A stretch of 64,000 nucleotides of DNA from Aeromicrobium sp. Leaf350 (GTDB lineage Bacteria > Actinomycetota > Actinomycetes > Propionibacteriales > Nocardioidaceae), in the NCBI RefSeq assembly GCF_916858655.1, contig NZ_CAKASL010000001.1, positions 992,001-1,056,000 of the forward strand, written 5' to 3'. Each line of letters starts with the position of its first letter. Within the stretch, counting starts at the first letter, position 1. The notes under the pieces are model-generated. The model ran no database searches, was not told the DNA's origin, and saw nothing but the letters and a program-made list of their open reading frames with translations. The translations under genes and the position numbers were made by a program. Positions 37,470 to 44,151 of this stretch are shown piece by piece.

Positions 37470-38213
37470 GTGAACGACCGCACGGCTCCCCCGGCACTGC
37501 GCGTGCTCGTCGTCGACGACGAGCGCCCCGTGCTCGACGAGCTGGTGTGGCTGCTCGCCCGCGACGAGCGCATCGCCCACGTGCGCACCGCGTCGTCGGG
37601 CACCGAGGCGCTGCGCGTGCTCGAGGGCGGTGACGTCGACCTGGCGTTCCTCGACATCGCGATGCCGGGGCTCAGCGGTCTCGAGATCGCCCGCCTGCTC
37701 GGTCGCTTCGCGCACCCGCCCCAGGTCGTGTTCGTGACCGCCCACGACGCCCACGCGATCGAGGCGTTCGAGATGAACGCGGTCGACTACCTGCTCAAGC
37801 CCGTGCGCGAGGAGCGGCTGGCCGAGAGCATCCGCCGCGCGGTCGACGCGGGCGACCGCGTGCCGGCCGCCCCGGACGAGCGCATCGCGGTCGAGCTCGG
37901 CGGGGTGACCCGCTTCGTCATGCGCTCGACCATCACCGACGTCGAGGCCCAGGGCGACTACGTACGGCTGCACACGATCGACGGCACCTCCCACCTCGTG
38001 CGCATGACGCTGAGCCACGTCGCCGACACGTGGGCCGAGCACGACTTCGCCCGCGTGCACCGCAGCCACGTCGTCAACCGGCGCCACATCCGCGAGGTCC
38101 GCCAGTCCGGCGGGCGGACGACGCTGGTGCTGCCGAGCGGCGACGCCACGCTCGAGGTCGAGGTCTCACGCCGCCACCACCGCGACCTGCGCGAGCTGAT
38201 CCGTGACGCCTGA
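37470..38213 (+). CDS. LytTR-family response regulator
   Basis: 247 residues from a GTG. Receiver domain: LRVLVVDDERPVLDEL with acidic D16, D17 and phospho-acceptor D62 in LAFLDIAMPGLSG; K in VDYLLKPVREE. The C-terminal LytTR DNA-binding domain reads DVEAQGDYVRLHTIDG and FARVHRSHVVNRRHIREV. Its partner is the LytS-type kinase upstream. The stop overlaps the next gene, so it is co-transcribed with the transporter genes, which it probably regulates. Confidence 0.95.
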   Translation: MNDRTAPPALRVLVVDDERPVLDELVWLLARDERIAHVRTASSGTEALRVLEGGDVDLAFLDIAMPGLSGLEIARLLGRFAHPPQVVFVTAHDAHAIEAFEMNAVDYLLKPVREERLAESIRRAVDAGDRVPAAPDERIAVELGGVTRFVMRSTITDVEAQGDYVRLHTIDGTSHLVRMTLSHVADTWAEHDFARVHRSHVVNRRHIREVRQSGGRTTLVLPSGDATLEVEVSRRHHRDLRELIRDA

Positions 38214-38637
38214 CGACCCGCCGGAGGCCGTGCCGCAGCACCGCGAGCGGGTCCGCGTCACGAGTCCTCTCGTGCACGCCCCGGCGCCCCAACGGCGCAG
38301 CGCGCGCCAGGAGGTCGCCGAGCAGTCGACGGTCGGCGCGGTCTACGTGCGGTCGCTCGTGCGTGCCCAGCGCCGGGCGGCCATCGCGACGACCCTGGTC
38401 GCGGCGGTCTCGATCGGCGTGCTGCCGGTGCTGTTCTGGTCGGACCTGCCGGTCCGCACCTGGACGATCGCCTCGGTGCCCGTGGTGTGGATCGTGCTGG
38501 GCGTCCTGGTCTACCCGTGGGTGTGGTGGCTCGGCCGCGCGTACGTGTGGCGCGCCGAGCACAACGAGTCGACGTTCGTCGCCCTCATGGACTCCCCCAC
38601 CGACCCGGCGGTCGACGACGCCCCGAGCCCGCCGTGA
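38203..38637 (+). CDS. DUF485-like small membrane protein
   Basis: 144 residues from the GTG at 38203, overlapping the regulator stop by 11 nt. An N-terminal cytoplasmic region of about 65 residues leads to two membrane helices (IATTLVAAVSIGVLPVLFW, WTIASVPVVWIVLGVLVYPW). DUF485 proteins (YjcH) accompany acetate/solute symporters, and a symporter gene begins here with a 4-nt overlap. A second such pair lies at 43816-45830. Confidence 0.75.
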   Translation: MTPDDPPEAVPQHRERVRVTSPLVHAPAPQRRSARQEVAEQSTVGAVYVRSLVRAQRRAAIATTLVAAVSIGVLPVLFWSDLPVRTWTIASVPVVWIVLGVLVYPWVWWLGRAYVWRAEHNESTFVALMDSPTDPAVDDAPSPP

Positions 38638-40118
38638 ACACCACCGCGGGGCTCGCCGCGATCGTGCTGGTCGTGCTGGCGACGCTGACGATCGGCGCGC
38701 TCGCGATGCGCTGGAGCCGCACGACGAGCGACTTCTACGTGGCCTCGCGCAGCGTCAGTCCCTGGCTCAACGCCTCGGCGATCGGTGGCGAGTACCTGTC
38801 GGCCGCGTCGTTCCTCGGGGTCGCCGGGCTCGTGCTCGTGGCCGGGGCCGACGTGCTCTGGTATCCCATCGGCTGGACGACCGGCTACCTCCTGCTGCTC
38901 GTCGTCGTGGCCGCGCCCCTTCGGCGGTCAGGGGCGTACACGATCCCGGACTTCGCGGGCTGGAGGCTGCGCTCCGTCGCGGTCCGCCACGTCTCGACGC
39001 TGCTCGTGGTCGCCGTCGGCTGGCTCTACCTCATGCCGCAGTTCCAGGGCGCCGGCCTCACGATGCAGGCCGTCACCGGGGCTCCGGTCTGGACGGGCAT
39101 CGCGGTCGTCGCGGTCGTGGTCGCGACCCTCGTGGCCTCGGGCGGGATGCGCTCGATCACCTTCGTCCAGGCCTTCCAGTACTGGCTCAAGCTGACCGCG
39201 CTGCTCGTGCCGCTGGTGTTCCTGCTGATCGCGTGGCGGGGTGACGGCGCCCCGATGCCGGAGGCCACGGCCGGGTGGGCGCTGCCGGACGCCGACCTCG
39301 GGGCGGAGCGCCTCTACACCGCCTACGCGGTCCTGACGGCGACGTGCCTCGGCACGATGGGTCTGCCCCACGTGGTGGTGCGCTTCTACACGAACCGCGA
39401 CGGGGTCGCGGCCCGCCGCACGACGCTGATCGTGCTCGGCCTGCTCGGGGTGTTCTACCTCCTGCCCACCGCGTACGGCGCGCTCGGCCGGGTCTACGCG
39501 GGCGACCTGAGCGACTCGAGCCAGGCCGACACCGTGATCCTGCAGCTGCCGGAGCGGATGCTCACGACGGGTGCCGACGCGCTCGGTGCGCTGATCCTCG
39601 CCGGCGCCTTCGCCGCGTTCCTCTCGACCTCGTCGGGGCTGACGATGGCGATCGCCGGTGTCGTCGGGCAGGAGATCGACCGGCGACGCTGGTTCGGCGG
39701 ACGGCTCGTCGGCGTCGCCTCGGTGCGCGTGGCGGCCGTGACCTGCGTGCTGCCGCCCCTCGCGCTCGCCCTCACCGCCGACAACATCCCCATCGCGACC
39801 TCGGTGACGTTCGCGTTCGCCCTCGCGGCGTCGACCTTCTGCCCGCTGCTGGTGCTCGGCATCTGGTGGCCACGCCTGACCCGCCAGGGGGCGGTCGCCG
39901 GGCTGGTCGGCGGCGGGCTGGCGGCCGGGATCGCGCCCCTGGTGACGTTGGGCCTGGACCCGGACGGCTGGGTCGGCCTGGTCGTCGCCCAGCCCGCCGT
40001 GTGGACCGTCCCGCTCGGCTTCGGGCTCATGATCGCCGTCTCCCTCCTCACCCGCCGCGCGAGCGACGAGGACACCGACCGGGTCTTCGCCAAGCTCCAC
40101 ACCCCCGAGCGCGCCTGA
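38634..40118 (+). CDS. sodium:solute symporter (SSS family), ActP/MctC-like
   Basis: 494 residues from the GTG at 38634 (GTGA overlap with the previous stop). Thirteen or so membrane helices; SSS landmarks include SDFYVASRSVSPWLNASAIGGEYLSA in part, FLGVAGLVLVAGADVLW, GTMGLPHVVVRFYTN and STSSGLTMAIAG. GLPHVxVRFxT is typical of the acetate/pyruvate permease branch. The histidine kinase, LytTR regulator and DUF485-like protein before it suggest a regulated monocarboxylate uptake system. A hairpin terminator follows. Confidence 0.9.
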   Translation: MNTTAGLAAIVLVVLATLTIGALAMRWSRTTSDFYVASRSVSPWLNASAIGGEYLSAASFLGVAGLVLVAGADVLWYPIGWTTGYLLLLVVVAAPLRRSGAYTIPDFAGWRLRSVAVRHVSTLLVVAVGWLYLMPQFQGAGLTMQAVTGAPVWTGIAVVAVVVATLVASGGMRSITFVQAFQYWLKLTALLVPLVFLLIAWRGDGAPMPEATAGWALPDADLGAERLYTAYAVLTATCLGTMGLPHVVVRFYTNRDGVAARRTTLIVLGLLGVFYLLPTAYGALGRVYAGDLSDSSQADTVILQLPERMLTTGADALGALILAGAFAAFLSTSSGLTMAIAGVVGQEIDRRRWFGGRLVGVASVRVAAVTCVLPPLALALTADNIPIATSVTFAFALAASTFCPLLVLGIWWPRLTRQGAVAGLVGGGLAAGIAPLVTLGLDPDGWVGLVVAQPAVWTVPLGFGLMIAVSLLTRRASDEDTDRVFAKLHTPERA

Positions 40119-40119
40119 C

Positions 40120-40142
40120 CCTCCCGCCCTCGGGGCGGGAGG
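40120..40142 (+). terminator. intrinsic-type hairpin after the symporter
   Basis: CCTCCCGCCC (40120-40129), loop TCG, GGGCGGGAGG (40133-40142): a perfect 10-bp GC stem 2 nt after the stop. No U-tract follows. Confidence 0.75.
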
Positions 40143-40179
40143 AGCCTCGAAAGGGGTCCCTCGACCACCGGGGTGGGAG

Positions 40180-40203
40180 CGGTTGTCCACCGGTGGCCAA
40201 CCG
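40180..40203. promoter_or_regulatory. 24-bp palindrome, candidate operator
   Basis: CGGTTGTCCACCGGTGGCCAACCG is self-complementary at 22 of 24 positions (one symmetric mismatch pair). It ends 5 bp before a TTGACG -35-like hexamer at 40209-40214 that would drive the peptide/ABC genes. Likely bound by a dimeric regulator, which is not coded nearby. Confidence 0.55.
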
Positions 40204-40208
40204 GGTCG

Positions 40209-40239
40209 TTGACGAGTGTCCGCACCCGCCTGGATGCTA
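40209..40239 (+). promoter_or_regulatory. candidate promoter of the peptide/ABC locus
   Basis: TTGACG (40209-40214) is a good -35; the -10 is unclear, with ATGCTA or GATGCT near 40233-40239. Two copies of GTATCGGGG, at 40247 and 40291, lie downstream in the leader. Confidence 0.35.
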
Positions 40240-40312
40240 CGTATCAGTATCGGGGGACACGGCCGCGACGGGCGTCCGGGCCCCGTGCTCGTATCGGGGA
40301 AGGACGTACGAC

Positions 40313-40579
40313 ATGTCAGTCATCGAGCTGCCGAGCACCGCCTCGGCCCACGCGTACGCGTGGTCGAGCAACACCCTCCAGAGGACGCGGGTGAGGCTCG
40401 AGAACGGGCTGGTCCGCTACGACGGCTGGTTCCTGGTCTTCACGGCCGTGATCCTCGGCCTCGGCGCCACGATCATCAGCGGCATGGCGATCTGGTGCGT
40501 CGTCAAGCAGAAGAAGAACTTCACCGGGGAGTGGGGCTTCAAGAACTTCGGTCTGAAGGTCCGCTTCGAGTGCGAGTAG
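40313..40579 (+). CDS. small membrane peptide of unknown function, first gene of an ABC/M50-like locus
   Basis: 88 residues from the ATG at 40313 (AAGGA upstream). No family recognised. Residues 1-36 are polar and include SSNTLQRTRVRLENG; residues 39-64 are a single strong membrane helix (WFLVFTAVILGLGATIISGM); residues 65-88 form a cationic, aromatic-rich tail, KQKKNFTGEWGFKNFG then LKVRFECE. Cysteines are C62 (helix end) and C87. A hairpin follows, then an ABC ATPase, a permease, a two-helix protein and an HEXXH protein. This fits an exported or membrane-active peptide with its transporter and protease, but a small transporter subunit is also possible. Confidence 0.75.
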   Translation: MSVIELPSTASAHAYAWSSNTLQRTRVRLENGLVRYDGWFLVFTAVILGLGATIISGMAIWCVVKQKKNFTGEWGFKNFGLKVRFECE

Positions 40580-40590
40580 CCACTCGAGCC

Positions 40591-40629
40591 GGCGGGGCCG
40601 GCCGCGCAGCTCCGGCGACCGGCCCCGCC
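40591..40629 (+). terminator. hairpin between peptide gene and ABC genes
   Basis: GGCGGGGCCGG (40591-40601) and CCGGCCCCGCC (40619-40629) form a perfect 11-bp stem, 17-nt loop, no U-tract. A partial terminator here would make peptide mRNA more abundant than transporter mRNA, as in many peptide operons; an RNA-processing or stabilising role is the alternative. Confidence 0.6.
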
Positions 40630-40670
40630 ACCCGACCCACCCCCTCCTCTCGGAAGGCACCGGTGACGCG

Positions 40671-41381
40671 ATGACGACGCTCGACGCCCGATCGATCGAC
40701 TACGCCTACGAGCCGGGCGTGCAGGTGCTCCACGGCGTCGACCTGTCGGCCGCGTCCGGCGAGGTCCTGGGCCTCGTCGGCCCCAACGGGTCCGGCAAGT
40801 CCACCCTGATCCAGGTCCTCTTCGACCTGCTCGCCGCCCAGGGCGGGTCGGTCACGATCGACGGCCACCCGCACACCTCCACGGCGGCGAAGGACGCCTC
40901 CCTCTACCTGCCCAGCGACGACTACCTCCCCCAGTTCCTGACGGGCCGCGAGTACCTGGGGCTCGTCGCCCAGCTCTACGGCACCCGCGCCGACGACCCC
41001 TCCGACCTGTTCGCCCGGTTCGGCATGCAGGGACGCCTCGACGACCTGCTCGAGGACTACTCGCACGGCATGCGCAAGAAGACGCAGCTCATCTCGGCCC
41101 TGACGATGAGGCGCCCCGTGACCGTGATCGACGAGACCCTCAACGGCATCGACGTCGGGTCGCTCCGGCTCTGCGAGAAGGAGCTGGCGCACCTGCGCGA
41201 CGAGGGCGGCGCCATCGTGCTGTGCACCCACGACTTCGCGCTGCTCGAGCGCCTGGCCGACCGCGTGGTCTTCCTCGACCTGGGCCGGGTGGTCGCCGAC
41301 GACACGACGGCGGCGCTCGTCGCGCAGCACGGCTCGCTGGCCACGATGGTGTTCGACCACCTCGACTCCGCGGCGCGCTGA
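40671..41381 (+). CDS. ABC transporter ATP-binding protein
   Basis: 236 residues. Walker A VGPNGSGKSTLIQVL, an unusual signature DYSHGMRKKTQLISAL instead of LSGGQ, Walker B VTVIDETLNGIDV, switch LCTHDFALLER. The SHGMRKK type of signature is that of the CcmA/BcrA (ABC-2, drug and peptide export) group. It pairs with the integral membrane protein that begins 2 nt after its stop. Substrate unknown; position after the small membrane peptide suggests that peptide or a product of it. Confidence 0.92.
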   Translation: MTTLDARSIDYAYEPGVQVLHGVDLSAASGEVLGLVGPNGSGKSTLIQVLFDLLAAQGGSVTIDGHPHTSTAAKDASLYLPSDDYLPQFLTGREYLGLVAQLYGTRADDPSDLFARFGMQGRLDDLLEDYSHGMRKKTQLISALTMRRPVTVIDETLNGIDVGSLRLCEKELAHLRDEGGAIVLCTHDFALLERLADRVVFLDLGRVVADDTTAALVAQHGSLATMVFDHLDSAAR

Positions 41382-41382
41382 G

Positions 41383-42903
41383 GTGCGGCCCTCCCGCGCG
41401 CGGGCGCTGTCCGGGATGCTGCTGCGCTACTTCGGTCGCCGGGTCCTGCGCAGCGGCGTCCTGGCCTCCCGTCCCCTGCGCCTGGCCGCCGCTCTCCTCG
41501 TCGCCGGCCTCGCGGTCGTGGCGGTCGTGGCCGCCGTGACCTTCCTCGAGCCGCTGCGCTCCGAGCCGGAGGCCTGGGACCTGCTGTTCGACGCCACCAG
41601 CATCTCGGCGGTCCTCTGGTGCCTCGTCGCCGTGCTCCTGACCAAGACCCTGTTCCTCAACGCCGAGGGCATGCTCGCCCTGACCTTCGCGCTCCCGGTG
41701 ACCAACCGTGAGCGGGCCGCGGCCTTCGTCCTCTTCGAGGCCGCCACGGCCGGCATCGTCGTGGCGGCAGGCGTGGGGGCCATGGCCGTCGCGGCGCTCG
41801 TGCTGCGCGGCCCGTCGGCCCTCCTCCCGCTCGTCGAGTCGATCGTGCTCCCCGTGCTCCTGACCTATCTCGTGGTCGGGCTCGCCTACCAGCTGCTCAC
41901 CTGGGTGCTCACGGCCGTAGGCCTGCGCCGGACCCAGCCCCCGGTGCTGCTGCTGAGCCTGTTCGCCCTGCTGATCGCGTACGCGGCCACCGTCCCGCGC
42001 CTGACCGCCGCGGTGAGCGGCTCCTACCTCGAGGGCACCGACGAGCGGCCGTGGACCGCGGGAGTCGCGTCGCTGGCCGACCAGTGGGGCCACCCTGCCG
42101 CCCTGGCCACCTGCGCCGCGGCGATGGCGGTCCTGGCGGTGGCCACCGTCGCGCTGGCTCCCAACCGCCACCTCACCGCGTCGCGCTACCTCCCCTGGCG
42201 GGCCGGGGCGCTCACCCGCCGCCTGCTCGGCCCCTACGACTGGTGCGTGTTCCGCAGCCTCCAGACGTGGCTCCCGACCGTGCTGGCGGCCGCGGTCTAC
42301 GTCGCCCTGACGATCAAGCCGCTGGCGCACCCGATGTGGGCCCTGTCCCTGGTGTCGATGGGCGCGCTCTACCAGTTCGCGGCCACCGAGCCGCTGCGTC
42401 GCCTGCGGGGCGGTCGCACACCCGCCTGGTCCGTCTACGTCCGCCTCCTGCGTGCCCAGGCACTGCTGTGGCTGCTGCTCGCGGTGCCGGCCACCGCCGC
42501 GGTGCTCGTGGTCGAGCCGGGCGCCGTCGCCGACGTCGTGGACCCGCTGGTCGGCAGCCTCGCCGGCACGGTGCTGGCGCTCGCCGTCGGCATCGTCTTC
42601 CCCGCGGTCGACGACAACCCGTTCTCCCTCTTCGTCGGCCTGTCGCTGGCCGTCGTCGTCGTGACCGCGCTCGCCCTCGCGATCGGCGTGCTCAGCCTGC
42701 CCCCACCCGTCGCTGCGGCCCTCGCCGTCGCGACCCTCGCGCTCGCCGTCGTCTACAGCGTCGTCGGCATCACCACCCACGAGTCAAGGAGACGTCATGA
42801 AGAAGTCGCTGATCGCCGTCAACAGCGTGGCCGGGGCGGCGCTGCTGACCCTCGTCGCCGGCGCCGCGATCCTGCTGGTGCTCATGTTCTCGACGGACGG
42901 TGA
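41383..42903 (+). CDS. multi-span ABC permease-like membrane protein
   Basis: 506 residues from a GTG, about twelve hydrophobic segments, for example LAAALLVAGLAVVAVVAAVTFL and LLPLVESIVLPVLLTYLVV, with short charged loops. No family motif recognised, but gene order makes it the membrane partner of the ATPase. The last 35 residues are Arg-rich (RRRHEEVADRRQQRGRGG) and overlap the next gene by 107 nt in another frame; this tail is probably translated but looks like a shadow of the downstream coding sequence. A sequencing frameshift near 42785 is another explanation. Confidence 0.8.
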   Translation: MRPSRARALSGMLLRYFGRRVLRSGVLASRPLRLAAALLVAGLAVVAVVAAVTFLEPLRSEPEAWDLLFDATSISAVLWCLVAVLLTKTLFLNAEGMLALTFALPVTNRERAAAFVLFEAATAGIVVAAGVGAMAVAALVLRGPSALLPLVESIVLPVLLTYLVVGLAYQLLTWVLTAVGLRRTQPPVLLLSLFALLIAYAATVPRLTAAVSGSYLEGTDERPWTAGVASLADQWGHPAALATCAAAMAVLAVATVALAPNRHLTASRYLPWRAGALTRRLLGPYDWCVFRSLQTWLPTVLAAAVYVALTIKPLAHPMWALSLVSMGALYQFAATEPLRRLRGGRTPAWSVYVRLLRAQALLWLLLAVPATAAVLVVEPGAVADVVDPLVGSLAGTVLALAVGIVFPAVDDNPFSLFVGLSLAVVVVTALALAIGVLSLPPPVAAALAVATLALAVVYSVVGITTHESRRRHEEVADRRQQRGRGGAADPRRRRRDPAGAHVLDGR

Positions 42904-43120
42904 CGCCGACGCGGACCGCCGGGCGTTCTTCGGCTCGCTCATGTTCAGCACGAAGGAGCAGGCCGACGGGTCGACCGCGATCACCGCAGGGGTCGACGAC
43001 CCGGTGCCGCTGATCGTGCTGTTCGTCGTGCTCGCGATCGCCCTGACGTTCATCCAGCTCACGTACCGCGCGCTCAAGGTCCACCGCCAGCGACTCCTCG
43101 AGGAGCGCGGCCTGGCCTGA
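42797..43120 (+). CDS. two-helix membrane protein of unknown function
   Basis: 107 residues, AAGGAG 7 nt before the ATG. Helix 1 (AGAALLTLVAGAAILLVLMF) near the N-terminus, an exterior loop of about 45 residues (STDGDADADRRAFFGSLMF, TKEQADGSTAITAGV), helix 2 (LIVLFVVLAIALTFIQLTY) and a basic cytoplasmic tail. No known family. It starts inside the end of the permease gene and ends 3 nt before the HEXXH gene, so it belongs to the same transcript. It may be an accessory or immunity-type subunit; nothing proves this. Confidence 0.75.
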   Translation: MKKSLIAVNSVAGAALLTLVAGAAILLVLMFSTDGDADADRRAFFGSLMFSTKEQADGSTAITAGVDDPVPLIVLFVVLAIALTFIQLTYRALKVHRQRLLEERGLA

Positions 43121-43123
43121 GCG

Positions 43124-43615
43124 GTGGACCGTCGCGCCTCGGTCCCCGCGATCCTGACCGCGACCGCCGGTCAGGTGTGGCCGCTGCTCGCCCTGCTCGG
43201 CACGTTCGCGGCGGGCGGCTCCGCGTGGTGGGTCACGTCGGGCGACCCGTCGCTGGTCCGGCTCGCGGCCGAGCTGCTGCTCGTCGCCGTCGTCGGCCTG
43301 GTCGGCTCGTTCGCGGTGCACGAGTCGGCGCACCTGCTGGCCCTGCGACGCGTGCCGACCGTCACCGCCGTCCGGCTGGAGCGCACCGCCTGGCGGCTCT
43401 CGCTGCACCCCGAGGGGCGGATGACGCGCCGCCACGTCGTCCTGGTCGCCCTGGCCGGCCCGGGTGCGTGCCTCGGCGCCGGGCTGACCCTCGCGGCGGC
43501 GGCGCCCGAGTCGTCCCTGCGGTGGTGGTTCGCGGCGCACGCGGTCTTCCTGGTCCCGCCGTTCGGCGACGGCCGCGCCGTCCTGAGGGCGATCCTGGCC
43601 CGGGATCCGCGGTGA
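43124..43615 (+). CDS. membrane protein with HEXXH motif, M50/site-2-protease-like
   Basis: 163 residues from a GTG. Four hydrophobic segments; the second ends in GSFAVHESAHLLALRRVP, with HESAH at residues 66-70 matching the HEXXH zinc motif inside a membrane helix. A later segment FLVPPFGDGRAVLRA supplies a P-x-x-(G)D-G element (D149) resembling the third zinc ligand of M50 proteases, and LAGPGACLGAG is typical of that fold. It may cleave a membrane-spanning peptide such as the product of the gene at 40313. Similar HEXXH proteins accompany exported peptides (for instance YydH in B. subtilis). Confidence 0.68.
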   Translation: MDRRASVPAILTATAGQVWPLLALLGTFAAGGSAWWVTSGDPSLVRLAAELLLVAVVGLVGSFAVHESAHLLALRRVPTVTAVRLERTAWRLSLHPEGRMTRRHVVLVALAGPGACLGAGLTLAAAAPESSLRWWFAAHAVFLVPPFGDGRAVLRAILARDPR

Positions 43616-43707
43616 GCGCCGACCGTTCGTCGCCGGAGATCGACCGCTCGTCGCGCCCCGCCGACCGGTGAGCGCTCCGCCCCCGACCTTCGACGCTGCA
43701 CCCGCGC

Positions 43708-43723
43708 TGTGACCTGTCCCACA
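43708..43723 (+). promoter_or_regulatory. near-consensus CRP/GlxR site before the acetate-transport operon
   Basis: TGTGA-CCTGTC-CCACA matches TGTGAN6TCACA at 9 of 10 fixed positions. It lies just upstream of a TAGCGT -10 at 43738, about 35 bp from the expected start, and about 100 bp before the DUF485-symporter-acs genes. GlxR/CRP control of acetate genes is established in other actinobacteria. Confidence 0.6.
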
Positions 43724-43737
43724 GGCCTGCGGGTTCC

Positions 43738-43743
43738 TAGCGT
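43738..43743 (+). promoter_or_regulatory. -10 element of the DUF485-symporter operon
   Basis: TAGCGT, giving a start near 43750 and a 5' leader of about 60 nt. Confidence 0.5.
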
Positions 43744-43815
43744 GAGCCACGACACACCCGTGTCCATCGGCCGCTGCTCCCTGCCGCCGGTGCGAGACAG
43801 AAGCAGGTGATCGAC

Positions 43816-44151
43816 GTGGCCGAGAAGGTCAGTCCCGAGGTGCAGGCGGAGTACCAGCGTATTCACGCCACCGCCGAGTTCAAGGCGCTCCAACGCGCCT
43901 ACCGCAAGTTCGTGATCCCGACGACCATCGCCTTCATGGTCTGGTACCTGACCTACGTCCTGTTCTCGAACTACGCGGGCGACTTCATGGGTCAGCAGGT
44001 CTTCGGCAACGTCAACGTGGCCCTGCTGTTCGGCCTCCTGCAGTTCGTCACGACCTTCGCGATCGCCTACGCCTACGCGCGCTACTCGCTGGCGAAGATG
44101 GACCCGATCTCCGACGAGCTCCGGGCCCAGTTCGAGCGGGAGGTCGACTGA
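43816..44151 (+). CDS. DUF485 family membrane protein (YjcH-like)
   Basis: 111 residues if the GTG at 43816 is used, which has AGCAGG 8 nt upstream; a GTG at 43807 in frame would add MIDV. Two membrane helices (FVIPTTIAFMVWYLTYVLF and VALLFGLLQFVTTFAIAYAYA) between polar ends; the segment EFKALQRAYRKFVIPTT is the DUF485 signature. In E. coli yjcH lies between acs and actP; here the protein gene overlaps the actP-like start by 1-4 nt. It is thought to assist the symporter. Confidence 0.88.
   Translation: MAEKVSPEVQAEYQRIHATAEFKALQRAYRKFVIPTTIAFMVWYLTYVLFSNYAGDFMGQQVFGNVNVALLFGLLQFVTTFAIAYAYARYSLAKMDPISDELRAQFEREVD

Noticed and set aside
39275..40579. 434-codon frame ending in the small membrane peptide
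   Set aside because: Its first 345 codons are an out-of-frame shadow of the symporter; a ribosome-binding site and ATG at 40313 define the real 88-residue gene.
43616..43676. Short coding stretch after the HEXXH gene with repeated GACCGYTCGTCGC and GGTGAGCGC
   Set aside because: Too short, with no start or ribosome-binding site; probably a duplicated gene end.
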